A DNA stretch of 5,524 nucleotides from Gammaproteobacteria bacterium. GTDB lineage: Bacteria; Pseudomonadota; Gammaproteobacteria; HK1. The DNA lies in NCBI GenBank assembly GCA_020444775.1, contig JAGRHX010001257.1, positions 1 to 5,524 on the forward strand, read 5' to 3'. Under the pieces are notes generated by a model, which worked only from the letters and a program-made list of their open reading frames with translations, made no database searches and was not told the DNA's origin. Numbering within the stretch: the stretch's first letter is position 1; every line of letters begins with the position of its first letter. Shown in pieces: positions 1-5,480 of this stretch. Both the position numbers and the translations under genes were made by a program.

Positions 1-314
1 AGACCATCGAGCGGGTGTTCCAGAACTACGATCTGGCACAGGGGCGTTTCCACCACCACGGGCACCGGGTCGACCTTGGGGCACTGCGCGACATCTCCTT
101 GATGACCGTGGAAGGCGAGAAGGACGATATCTGCGCGGTGGGCCAGACCGAAGCGGCCCACCATCTGTGTGGCAACGTGGCCGACGAGCGTCGCTGGCAT
201 TACGTGCAGCCGGGAGTCGGTCACTATGGGGTGTTCAACGGCTCGCGCTGGCGCAACCAGATCCAACCCCGTATCGCCGAGATGATCCGCGTCACCGAGG
301 CGAACGCCCGGTAG
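1..314 (+). CDS. phaZ: Intracellular PHB depolymerase, C-terminal fragment
   Basis: This is the last ~104 codons of a gene cut by the left edge; the first complete codon is at position 3 and the stop is TAG at 312-314. The family hydrolyses stored polyhydroxybutyrate granules in the cytoplasm, releasing hydroxybutyrate oligomers or monomers, and uses a Cys-Asp-His triad in an alpha/beta-hydrolase fold. Visible here are the acidic segment GEKDDICAVGQTEAAH, with the likely catalytic Asp at 123-125, and PGVGHYGVFNGSRW, with the likely catalytic His at 222-224. They lie 33 residues apart, as I recall for Asp355 and His388 of the Ralstonia eutropha enzyme, and the remaining tail of 29 residues also fits that family. 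The catalytic Cys lies outside the window. The GTG at 15 is internal and not the start. Identification rests on motif recognition, and I consider it strong. Confidence 0.87.
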   Translation, partial: TIERVFQNYDLAQGRFHHHGHRVDLGALRDISLMTVEGEKDDICAVGQTEAAHHLCGNVADERRWHYVQPGVGHYGVFNGSRWRNQIQPRIAEMIRVTEANAR

Positions 315-318
315 CGTT

Positions 319-336
319 GTCCACCGGGTCCACCGG
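319..336. repeat. 9-bp tandem duplication after phaZ
   Basis: The unit gtccaccgg occurs twice head to tail with no mismatch, starting 5 bp after the phaZ stop codon. It may simply be a replication-slippage product. No function is evident. Confidence 0.6.
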
Positions 337-400
337 CATCGCGGACTGCGAGCCGGGGTCGTTCGCCGGCAGCTCGACCCGGTACGCCGATGTACAGGAC

Positions 401-427
401 GGGCCGGTGGCACGATGCCATCGGGCC
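401..427 (+). repeat. Strong hairpin downstream of phaZ
   Basis: Positions 404-412 pair with 416-424 in a 9-bp stem (one G-T wobble at 407/421) around the 3-nt loop CGA. After a G/G mismatch, 401-402 pair with 426-427. The hairpin begins 87 bp after the phaZ stop. It could end or protect the phaZ transcript, but the bases after it (aataccgtc) contain no T-run, so it is not a typical factor-independent terminator. The ATG at 415 lies inside its loop and descending arm, another reason not to use that ATG as the kinase start. Confidence 0.55.
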
Positions 428-637
428 AATACCGTCGCGCCAGCACGTTCGCACACGCTTGCATGAAGCCGCCCCGGTTTCGCTGCCGGTGCGGCTCGAG
501 CTGCATTGCTCCGGATTTCGACCGTCATATTTCAATTGTTTCAATGCGGTGTGTGCGATCAGATGCACGGCGTTCGTCACGTCCGGGCGCTGCCCCGCGT
601 GCTATTTTGGTGACTCCGCAGTTCTTCCGCCGGGCTC

Positions 638-647
638 GCCACGTGGC
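638..647. repeat. 10-bp palindrome GCCACGTGGC before the kinase
   Basis: This is a perfect palindrome with core CACGTG, 43 bp upstream of the kinase ATG. The half-word GCCACGT recurs at 646-652, giving two direct copies 8 bp apart. It could be a transcription-factor site in the kinase leader. A 10-bp palindrome is not rare in GC-rich DNA, so this is a weak candidate. Confidence 0.3.
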
Positions 648-690
648 CACGTCCACGGCTTGCCAGGCGTTCCGAGTCGACCCGGCGAGC

Positions 691-2898
691 ATGGCCAGAC
701 CCAAGCCCACATACGGCATAACCGATCGCACCCTGAGACAGGTCGCATTGCGTATCTGCATCGTCGTGGTGATCGCCACGGTGATCGGCTACTGGCACGT
801 GCGTGCCGGGCTCGAGGACCATGGTCTGCGCGATCTGCAGCGCTACGTGCGCGAGCGACAGAGTCGCGAGAGCACCGTGTTCGAGCTGGCCGCGGAAGAC
901 CTCTCGGCCTTCGCGGCCGAATACCGCTATCGGCTGCCTGCCTGTCTCACGCCGCTTGCCGAACAGCTTTTCGACAGCATGTTCGTCGCCGACCCCGAGG
1001 GTGGGTTCAGGACCCGACCGCAGCTCTATCAGCGATTGAGCATCAGCGGTCACATCGGGACCGGTGTGAGCATCGACGAGTCACTCAAGTGTCGGCTGTT
1101 CACCGCCTACGATCTGCTGCGGCAGTTCGGTCCCGCCTGGCAGCGGCGTTTCGAGAATCTGTACGTGGTCACGCCTGAAGGGGCGGTGCTGATGTACTGG
1201 CCGGGCCAACGGTGGGCGCTGAGTGCGAGCAGCTGGGAGATCGCCACGAAGATCGGTCATTTGCGCGGTAGCGGCGACGCGCGCTCGGGCGCGACCCCTG
1301 GCTTTCGCCAGCACTGGTCGAGCCTGTATTTCGATTACAGCATTGGCGACTGGCTGGTGTCGGCGACCGAGGAGGTGCGCGACGAGGGACAGTCCATGCT
1401 CGTGGTCGGCCACGACGTCCCGCTCAAGGAGCTTATCCAGCGCACCCTCGAGCCCTGGCGGCCGGGTACCGAGAACATGGTGGTGCGGGCCGATGGTCTG
1501 CTGATCGCGCATCCGCGCTACATGCGGGAGATCCAGGCTTCCAGTGGGCGCTTGCGTGTCCAGGACACCGACGACGCGCCTCTGCTGCGTGCCTTCAGGA
1601 GCGCTCGAAGGGCGAGCCCGGAGCAGCTCATCGTCGATAACCAGGTGGACGGCGAGTATCTCGCGGTGACCCGTATCGCCGGTCCCGACTGGTATCTGCT
1701 CACACGTTTCCCGAAGTCGCTGGTCAGCGCGCAGGCCATCGACCTGGCCAGACTGCTGCTGGTGCTCGGTGGGCTGGTGCTGCTGGTCGAGCTGGTCATC
1801 CTGTATCGGATCCTCACCCGACAGGTGGCCCAGCCGCTGGCCACGCTGACCCGGGCGACCGAACGTGTGGCATACGGTCGCTACGATGCGCCACTCGATA
1901 CCGAACGCGCGGACGAGCTGGGCACCCTGGCGCGTGCCGTCTCGACGATGTCTCGCGAGGTCGATGCGCGGCAGGCCGCGCTGAACGCGCAGAATCAGGA
2001 GCTGGCCGACCTGAGCAGTCAGCTGCGCCGCGAGCTGAGCCAGCGCAAACGTGCCGAGGCGGAGCTGGAGAGCCAGCGGGAGGCCTTGCACAAGAGCGAG
2101 AAGCTCAATGCCCTGGGCTCGTTGCTGGCGGGGGTCGCGCATGAGCTGAACAACCCGCTCTCGGTGGTGGTGGGGCGGGCCGGCATGCTTCAGGAGCAGT
2201 TGCGCGGCACGCCCAGCGAGCGTTCGATAGAGAAGCTGCGCAACGCCGCGGAGCGCTGTGCCCGCATCGTCAAGAGCTTCCTGGCCATGGCACGCGAGGA
2301 CGCGCATCGTCGCGAGCCGGTCGAGCCGGTGCCGTTGATCCGCGCCTCGCTCGAAGCGGTGGCAGATAGCCTGGCCGCCGATCTGGTGCAGGTGCATGTG
2401 CGCGCCGACGGGCCATTGCCGATGATCTATGCCGACCCGGATCAGCTCCTGCAGGTCTTGACCAACGTGCTGTTGAACGCCTGTCAGGCCTTGGGTGCGC
2501 GGGCCGGCGACCGGCAGATCCTGATTCAGGTCGAGCACCTGCAAGGCCGTGGATGCGTGAGCATACGCGTTCAGGACAATGGCCCGGGTATCCCCCAGGG
2601 CGAGCTCAGACGCATCTTCGACCCGTTCTTCACCACCAAGCCGGTTGGCGAGGGAACCGGCCTCGGCTTGTCGGTCAGCCTCGCCCTGGTGCAGGCGCAC
2701 GGCGGCACCATGACCGCGTCGAACACCAGTGACGGCGCCTGCGTCGAGATCGTGATGCCGATCGCGAGCACCCAGCGCGACGTGCTGCCATCGCCCGATG
2801 ATGCTCTAGCTGGCGTGCCGGGAGCGCAGTCGCGGAATGCGGGGACGCTCACCCACGAGGCTGGCGATCGTGCTCATGGTCTGGTGGATAGAATCTGA
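691..2898 (+). CDS. Membrane sensor histidine kinase, Cache-like periplasmic sensor
   Basis: The 735-residue protein should autophosphorylate on His in response to a periplasmic signal and pass the phosphate to the regulator encoded just downstream. Order: TM1 about 18-35; a periplasmic region of about 315 residues; TM2 about 355-372; HAMP about 372-426 (Pro382, DELG at 408-411); a charged coiled coil to about 475; HisKA with H-box HELNNPL (His484); ATPase domain with N-box Asn596, G1 DNGPGIP (629-635), F-box FDPFFTTK (643-650) and G2 GEGTGLGL (653-660); then a 44-residue tail without a domain. Segments such as VVRADGLLIAHP (264-275) and VVTPEGAVLMYW (159-170) fit a double-Cache sensor; its ligand is unknown. 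ATG 691 was chosen because TM1 follows directly and upstream in-frame codons look non-coding. Its ribosome binding site is poor, so the start is less certain than the function. The H-box is of the NtrB/DctB type. Confidence 0.9.
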   Translation: MARPKPTYGITDRTLRQVALRICIVVVIATVIGYWHVRAGLEDHGLRDLQRYVRERQSRESTVFELAAEDLSAFAAEYRYRLPACLTPLAEQLFDSMFVADPEGGFRTRPQLYQRLSISGHIGTGVSIDESLKCRLFTAYDLLRQFGPAWQRRFENLYVVTPEGAVLMYWPGQRWALSASSWEIATKIGHLRGSGDARSGATPGFRQHWSSLYFDYSIGDWLVSATEEVRDEGQSMLVVGHDVPLKELIQRTLEPWRPGTENMVVRADGLLIAHPRYMREIQASSGRLRVQDTDDAPLLRAFRSARRASPEQLIVDNQVDGEYLAVTRIAGPDWYLLTRFPKSLVSAQAIDLARLLLVLGGLVLLVELVILYRILTRQVAQPLATLTRATERVAYGRYDAPLDTERADELGTLARAVSTMSREVDARQAALNAQNQELADLSSQLRRELSQRKRAEAELESQREALHKSEKLNALGSLLAGVAHELNNPLSVVVGRAGMLQEQLRGTPSERSIEKLRNAAERCARIVKSFLAMAREDAHRREPVEPVPLIRASLEAVADSLAADLVQVHVRADGPLPMIYADPDQLLQVLTNVLLNACQALGARAGDRQILIQVEHLQGRGCVSIRVQDNGPGIPQGELRRIFDPFFTTKPVGEGTGLGLSVSLALVQAHGGTMTASNTSDGACVEIVMPIASTQRDVLPSPDDALAGVPGAQSRNAGTLTHEAGDRAHGLVDRI

Positions 2899-2926
2899 TG
2901 CGAAGTAGCGGGTAGTCAGTCTGAGA

Positions 2927-3676
2927 ATGGTCGAGCTGCAAAAAATCGCAATCGTCGATGACGAAGAGGACATCCGGGAGATGCTCGAGGAGTATCTGAC
3001 CGGTCAGGGCTTCGAATGCCTGGGCGCCGCGGACGCTGTCGCCGCGCGACAGCTGCTGCGGGAGTGGCATCCGTCGATGGTGCTGTTGGACATCAAGATG
3101 CCCGGCGAGGACGGTCTGAGTCTGGCGCGGTACATCCGCGAGCATCACGAGGACGTGGCGATCATCATGCTGACGGCGGCAGGTGAGGTGGTCAGCCGGA
3201 TCGCGGGTCTGGAGACGGGAGCGGACGACTACCTGGCCAAGCCGTGCGACCTGCGTGAGCTGCTGGCTCGCATAAAAAGCGTACTCCGGCGCAGCGCGAG
3301 ACGAGCCGAGCTCGAGGCCGCCACCACCAGCGGGGATGTGAGCGCTGTCGCGGGCCGACGGCGCGGTGAGCGCATCCGATTCGGCCGTTGCGTCCTCGAC
3401 GTGGATTCGCACTCGTTGACCGCGGAGGACGGCGAGCTGATTGCGCTGACCAGCATGGAGTTCGACCTGTTGAAGGCGTTCGCCGAGCACCCCAACCGGG
3501 TACTTTCACGCGACCAGCTGCTGGACATGGCGCACAACAGGAGCTCCGAGCCTTTCGATCGAAGCATCGATATCCGCATCTCGCGCCTGCGCAGGAAGAT
3601 TGAGCAAGACCCCAGCAAGCCGCAGGTGATCAAGACCATGCGCGGTGCCGGCTACATGTTCGTGTCCGACGGCTGA
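2927..3676 (+). CDS. OmpR-family response regulator
   Basis: This 249-residue cytoplasmic transcription factor is the probable partner of the kinase ending 28 bp upstream, presumably on the same transcript. The receiver domain spans about 5-122: acidic pair Asp11/Asp12, phosphoacceptor Asp55 in LLDIKMPGEDG, Thr83 in MLTAAGE and Lys105 in YLAKP, so every expected active-site residue is present. A linker rich in Arg and Ala (about 122-149) leads to a winged-helix DNA-binding domain (about 150-246) with LTSMEFDLLKAFAEHPNRVL, a recognition-helix region DRSIDIRISRLRRKIE and the terminal hairpin IKTMRGAGYMF. The length is normal for the family. The ATG at 2927 begins just before the first receiver strand; the ribosome binding site is weak. 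Kinase-before-regulator is the less common gene order for OmpR-type pairs. Target promoters cannot be named from this sequence. Confidence 0.94.
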   Translation: MVELQKIAIVDDEEDIREMLEEYLTGQGFECLGAADAVAARQLLREWHPSMVLLDIKMPGEDGLSLARYIREHHEDVAIIMLTAAGEVVSRIAGLETGADDYLAKPCDLRELLARIKSVLRRSARRAELEAATTSGDVSAVAGRRRGERIRFGRCVLDVDSHSLTAEDGELIALTSMEFDLLKAFAEHPNRVLSRDQLLDMAHNRSSEPFDRSIDIRISRLRRKIEQDPSKPQVIKTMRGAGYMFVSDG

Positions 3677-3693
3677 GCTTCACGCCCGGGCCC

Positions 3694-3710
3694 GGCGCCG
3701 CTGTGGTGCC
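3694..3710. terminator. Possible hairpin between convergent genes
   Basis: In the 81-bp gap between the regulator stop (3676) and the end of the opposing gene (3758), 3694-3699 pairs with 3705-3710 (6 bp, one G-T wobble on the + strand, 5-nt loop). It overlaps a GC palindrome at 3686-3695. The position suits a two-way terminator, but no T-run follows on either strand, so intrinsic termination is doubtful. Confidence 0.25.
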
Positions 3711-3757
3711 ACGCTCTCCCCTGTTCACCACCAGGCATTCGAAGCACACGGCCCACG

Positions 3758-4402
3758 TCATGGCCGCATGATGAGGAAGCCGTGCAAGGTCACGTCCACC
3801 AGGTGGGTGGACTGAGCGAAGCTGGTGAAGCACAGTCGCTCGTTGGCCTCGAGATCGCTGACGATTGCACCCGGGCGCAGGCTGATTCCGGTCGTGCCCC
3901 GACCATCGGTGGTGAAGATCGGCACGCCGAACTGGCGCGGAAACCCACCACTGCGGCAGGCGCCGAAATTCAACAGACCATAGCTGTCGTCCGGCACGGC
4001 CGGTGACCCGAAGTTGTAGGCGGTGACGCCAGTCACGACCAGCACCTCGCTCGAGCCGCTCCGAAGTCTATCCGCGAGCGCCGCATCCGAGGTCGTGCAC
4101 GGCTGCGTGCCGATGCAGATCTTGAGCGTGATCGTGGTCTCGCCCGAACGGTCCTCGGGGGCATTGTCCGGATTGACCCGCTGCGACAAGGTGACCGGTA
4201 TGGTGGCGGTCAGATCCGGTTGCGCGATGGCCTCGACCTGGCCGCTGACCGGCACGGGCTCGCTGACATTGTTGACCACCGTCACCGGGGTGCTGCGTTG
4301 CGCCTGCGATGGTGCTGCCGCCAGTATCGGCAGAGCGGCGAGTGCCGACAGGGTCAGGCCTCTAACGGCCCGACGGATGGTCTTTTCAGGTCTCGTTGTC
4401 AT
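3758..4402 (-). CDS. Secreted protein of unknown function
   Basis: I do not recognise the family of this 214-residue protein. Residues 1-34 form a clear Sec signal peptide: a basic start with Arg10, Arg11 and Arg14, a hydrophobic core (16-30), then PSQA with likely cleavage after Ala34. The mature part, about 180 residues, is rich in Val, Thr, Ser and Gly and looks like a beta-sheet fold; it starts with STPVTVVNNVSEPVPVSG. It has four cysteines (96, 102, 149, 191), enough for two disulfide bonds in the periplasm or outside. There is no membrane anchor, lipobox or sorting tail, so it is probably periplasmic or released. ATG 4402 is preferred over an upstream in-frame ATG at 4453 because a GGAG ribosome binding site lies 6 nt before it and the signal peptide then begins normally. 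It follows the PEP-CTERM gene by 80 bp on the same strand and may be co-transcribed with it. Confidence 0.8.
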   Translation of the reverse strand: MTTRPEKTIRRAVRGLTLSALAALPILAAAPSQAQRSTPVTVVNNVSEPVPVSGQVEAIAQPDLTATIPVTLSQRVNPDNAPEDRSGETTITLKICIGTQPCTTSDAALADRLRSGSSEVLVVTGVTAYNFGSPAVPDDSYGLLNFGACRSGGFPRQFGVPIFTTDGRGTTGISLRPGAIVSDLEANERLCFTSFAQSTHLVDVTLHGFLIMRP

Positions 4403-4407
4403 GACCG

Positions 4408-4413
4408 TCTCCC
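4408..4413 (-). promoter_or_regulatory. Ribosome binding site of the secreted-protein gene
   Basis: On the - strand this reads GGGAGA, and its GGAG core is 6 nt from the ATG at 4402; it decides the start. Its GGG is also the last half of the palindrome CCCGTACGGG (4411-4420), which in the mRNA could pair CCC with GGG around a GUAC loop and partly mask the site. Confidence 0.65.
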
Positions 4414-4482
4414 GTACGGGGCCACGCTGGCACGTGTCGAGCCGCGCCCACATGGCCGAATGAGTCGTCTCGAGTCGCGTGG

Positions 4483-5109
4483 CTATAGTCGTTTGCGGGA
4501 TCGGGCGGCCAGCAGGCCGAGCACCAGCAGCCCCGCCGTGCCCGGCGCGGGGACCGCCATGGCCTCCAGGAATTCGATGTCGTCGATGTTGAACGAATGC
4601 ACCCCGCTGCCACCGCCAGACAGCTCGGCAAGGGCGAACGGCGTCAGCGAGGTGAAGGTCACCCGAAACACCTCACCACCATCGCCGAGCACGGCATCGG
4701 GACTGGCAACGCTGATTGCCGTTCCGAGCGCGGTGCCGATGCTGTAGGTCCCGACCGGCGCCCCCGGAGTGGACACAAAGCTCACGCTGAGGCTTGTAAT
4801 CGGTGATGCGAAGTCCAGTGTCACAAGGTCATTCCAGAAGGGCAGGAAGACCTCGTCGCCACCGTCGTCTACGCCGAGCTGGTTGCTGCCAGATGCCGCA
4901 TCGAAGACATCCGAGGCGATGAGCTGCAGCCCGGTGTTGGACGAGAAGGTGACACCACTCAGCGTATTGACGGGATCGCCCGCCGATAGTGAATCAAAAT
5001 CGATGACCACCGCCTGTGCGCCGACGGTGAACAGCGACAGGCTCAGGCAAAGGGACACCGCACAACCCGGCTTGAAGCCGGCGCCTGGCAACCCGAATCG
5101 GTCTTTCAT
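4483..5109 (-). CDS. PEP-CTERM sorting-domain protein
   Basis: This is a 208-residue exported protein. A signal peptide covers 1-33 (Lys/Arg near the start, hydrophobic 16-30, cleavage likely after AQA at 31-33). The mature protein opens with VVIDFDSLSAGDPVNTLSGVTFS, a style common in PEP-CTERM proteins, and continues as a cysteine-free, Gly/Ser/Val/Asp-rich, probably beta-sheet domain. The C-terminus has the three-part sorting signal: VPAPG (186-190), a hydrophobic helix (about 191-202) and the basic tail RSRKR (203-207). In known systems an exosortase cuts near this motif, and the proteins are associated with exopolysaccharide or biofilm matrix. Ala replaces the usual Glu of the VPEP form; such variants occur in the family. 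No exosortase gene is in the window. The ATG at 5109 is set by a strong GAGGAG 6 nt upstream; the frame is open to 5241, but that extension has no support. The molecular role of the body is unknown. Confidence 0.88.
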   Translation of the reverse strand: MKDRFGLPGAGFKPGCAVSLCLSLSLFTVGAQAVVIDFDSLSAGDPVNTLSGVTFSSNTGLQLIASDVFDAASGSNQLGVDDGGDEVFLPFWNDLVTLDFASPITSLSVSFVSTPGAPVGTYSIGTALGTAISVASPDAVLGDGGEVFRVTFTSLTPFALAELSGGGSGVHSFNIDDIEFLEAMAVPAPGTAGLLVLGLLAARSRKRL

Positions 5110-5115
5110 GCTGGA

Positions 5116-5121
5116 CTCCTC
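5116..5121 (-). promoter_or_regulatory. Ribosome binding site of the PEP-CTERM gene
   Basis: On the - strand this reads GAGGAG, 6 nt before the ATG at 5109. It is the best ribosome binding site in the window and fixes the start at the residue that opens a normal signal peptide. Confidence 0.8.
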
Positions 5122-5196
5122 TTGTTCATGTTCGCTGCGACAGCCGCTCGCCGGTGCCGCACTGTCCTCGATGACGGGCCATCCAAGACATCCACG

Positions 5197-5213
5197 CCCT
5201 GGAAACTCCAGGG
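5197..5213 (-). repeat. Perfect 7-bp hairpin in the PEP-CTERM leader
   Basis: CCCTGGA (5197-5203) pairs perfectly with TCCAGGG (5207-5213) around a 3-nt loop. It lies about 90-105 nt upstream of the PEP-CTERM ATG, so it would be in the mRNA leader if transcription starts farther upstream. It is followed on the + strand by the palindrome GCCATGGC (5214-5221). No T-run follows on either strand. Confidence 0.5.
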
Positions 5214-5271
5214 GCCATGGCGATTCCAGGACCGCGGTCATCCGCCCGGGGCGGTGCGATTGACCATCGTG

Positions 5272-5285
5272 TAGTTCGGGAACTA
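5272..5285. repeat. Inverted repeat TAGTTC-GG-GAACTA
   Basis: Two perfect 6-bp arms flank a 2-bp centre, about 165 bp upstream of the PEP-CTERM start. The short symmetric form and the AT-richer arms in GC-rich surroundings suit a dimeric regulator's operator better than an RNA hairpin. No known operator is recognised. Confidence 0.4.
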
Positions 5286-5329
5286 TCGACGCGAAATCAG
5301 TAGAAGTACGCGGCCCTGGCGTTCAAGCA

Positions 5330-5352
5330 TCGAGGCGAAACGAAAGCCTCGA
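5330..5352. repeat. 7-bp inverted repeat with 9-nt loop
   Basis: TCGAGGC (5330-5336) pairs with GCCTCGA (5346-5352) around the purine-rich loop gaaacgaaa. No T-run follows on either strand, so it is not a standard terminator. Confidence 0.45.
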
Positions 5353-5369
5353 CCTGCATTCCGGGCTGG

Positions 5370-5383
5370 CCGCTGCGCAGCGG
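5370..5383. repeat. Perfect 14-bp palindrome CCGCTGCGCAGCGG
   Basis: The sequence equals its own reverse complement over 14 bp. As RNA it gives a 5-bp stem with a GCGC loop, followed on the + strand by tttctgg, only a weak T-tract. It could be a protein-binding site or a poor terminator; no match to a known element is claimed. Confidence 0.5.
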
Positions 5384-5480
5384 TTTCTGGCAGGGAAGAT
5401 ACGACACCGACATGGGGCCGGATTTGACCCAGGTCAGCGTACGCATGGCTGGTGCATGGGCAAGCTGCAAGCGTTGGCGC

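Larger units (their letters stand above)
315..690. other. Gene-free interval between phaZ and the kinase
   Basis: No convincing gene lies in these 376 bp. The kinase frame is open back to an ATG at 415, but the translated extension is rich in Arg, Cys and Ser, has no domain character and reads like non-coding sequence. The interval holds a 9-bp tandem duplication (gtccaccgg, twice, 319-336), a strong hairpin (401-427), a comparatively AT-rich patch around 525-545 and a palindrome at 638-647. A possible extended -10 element, TGC followed by TATTTT, sits at 600-608, about 80 bp before the kinase ATG, but I see no good -35 hexamer at the right distance. The kinase promoter probably lies in this interval; its exact position is not established. 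Confidence 0.55.
5122..5480. other. Gene-free upstream region rich in inverted repeats
   Basis: No recognisable gene lies here, and the region should hold the promoter and leader of the PEP-CTERM gene (- strand). A weak sigma70-like pair can be read on the - strand: TTGAAC (5327-5322) and TCTACT (5305-5300), 16 bp apart, about 190 bp before the ATG; each matches four of six consensus bases, so it is only a candidate. I found no convincing sigma54 -24/-12 motif. Inverted repeats lie at 5197-5213, 5230-5239, 5242-5254, 5272-5285, 5330-5352 and 5370-5383. A + strand frame is open from 5304 to the right edge, but it has no recognisable domain. Confidence 0.5.

Noticed and set aside
415..690. N-terminal extension of the kinase to the ATG at 415
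   Set aside because: The 92 extra residues look non-coding (many Arg, Cys and Ser), the ATG is inside a hairpin, and the first membrane segment fits a start at 691.
390..1178. A 262-codon + strand open frame overlapping the kinase start
   Set aside because: It is an Arg/His/Ala-rich shadow in another frame, overlapping nearly 500 bp of the well-supported kinase.
1081..2700. A 539-codon open frame on the - strand opposite the kinase gene
   Set aside because: It lies wholly antisense to a kinase with every catalytic motif, its translation is rich in Gln, Arg, His and Leu without domain character, and long antisense frames are normal in GC-rich genes.
2898..2915. Five-codon frame starting on the ATG that overlaps the kinase stop (TGATG)
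   Set aside because: It ends after five codons and has no support beyond chance; the regulator starts at 2927 in another frame.
4403..4453. Longer start for the secreted-protein gene at 4453
   Set aside because: The ATG at 4402 has GGAG at good spacing and leaves a normal-length signal peptide; the 17 extra residues are unsupported.
5110..5241. Longer start for the PEP-CTERM gene at 5241
   Set aside because: The ATG at 5109 has a strong ribosome binding site and begins a normal signal peptide; the extension would bury it behind 44 unsupported residues.
4769..5263. A 164-codon + strand open frame opposite the PEP-CTERM gene
   Set aside because: It is antisense to a gene with a signal peptide, a sorting tail and a strong ribosome binding site, and its translation has no domain features.
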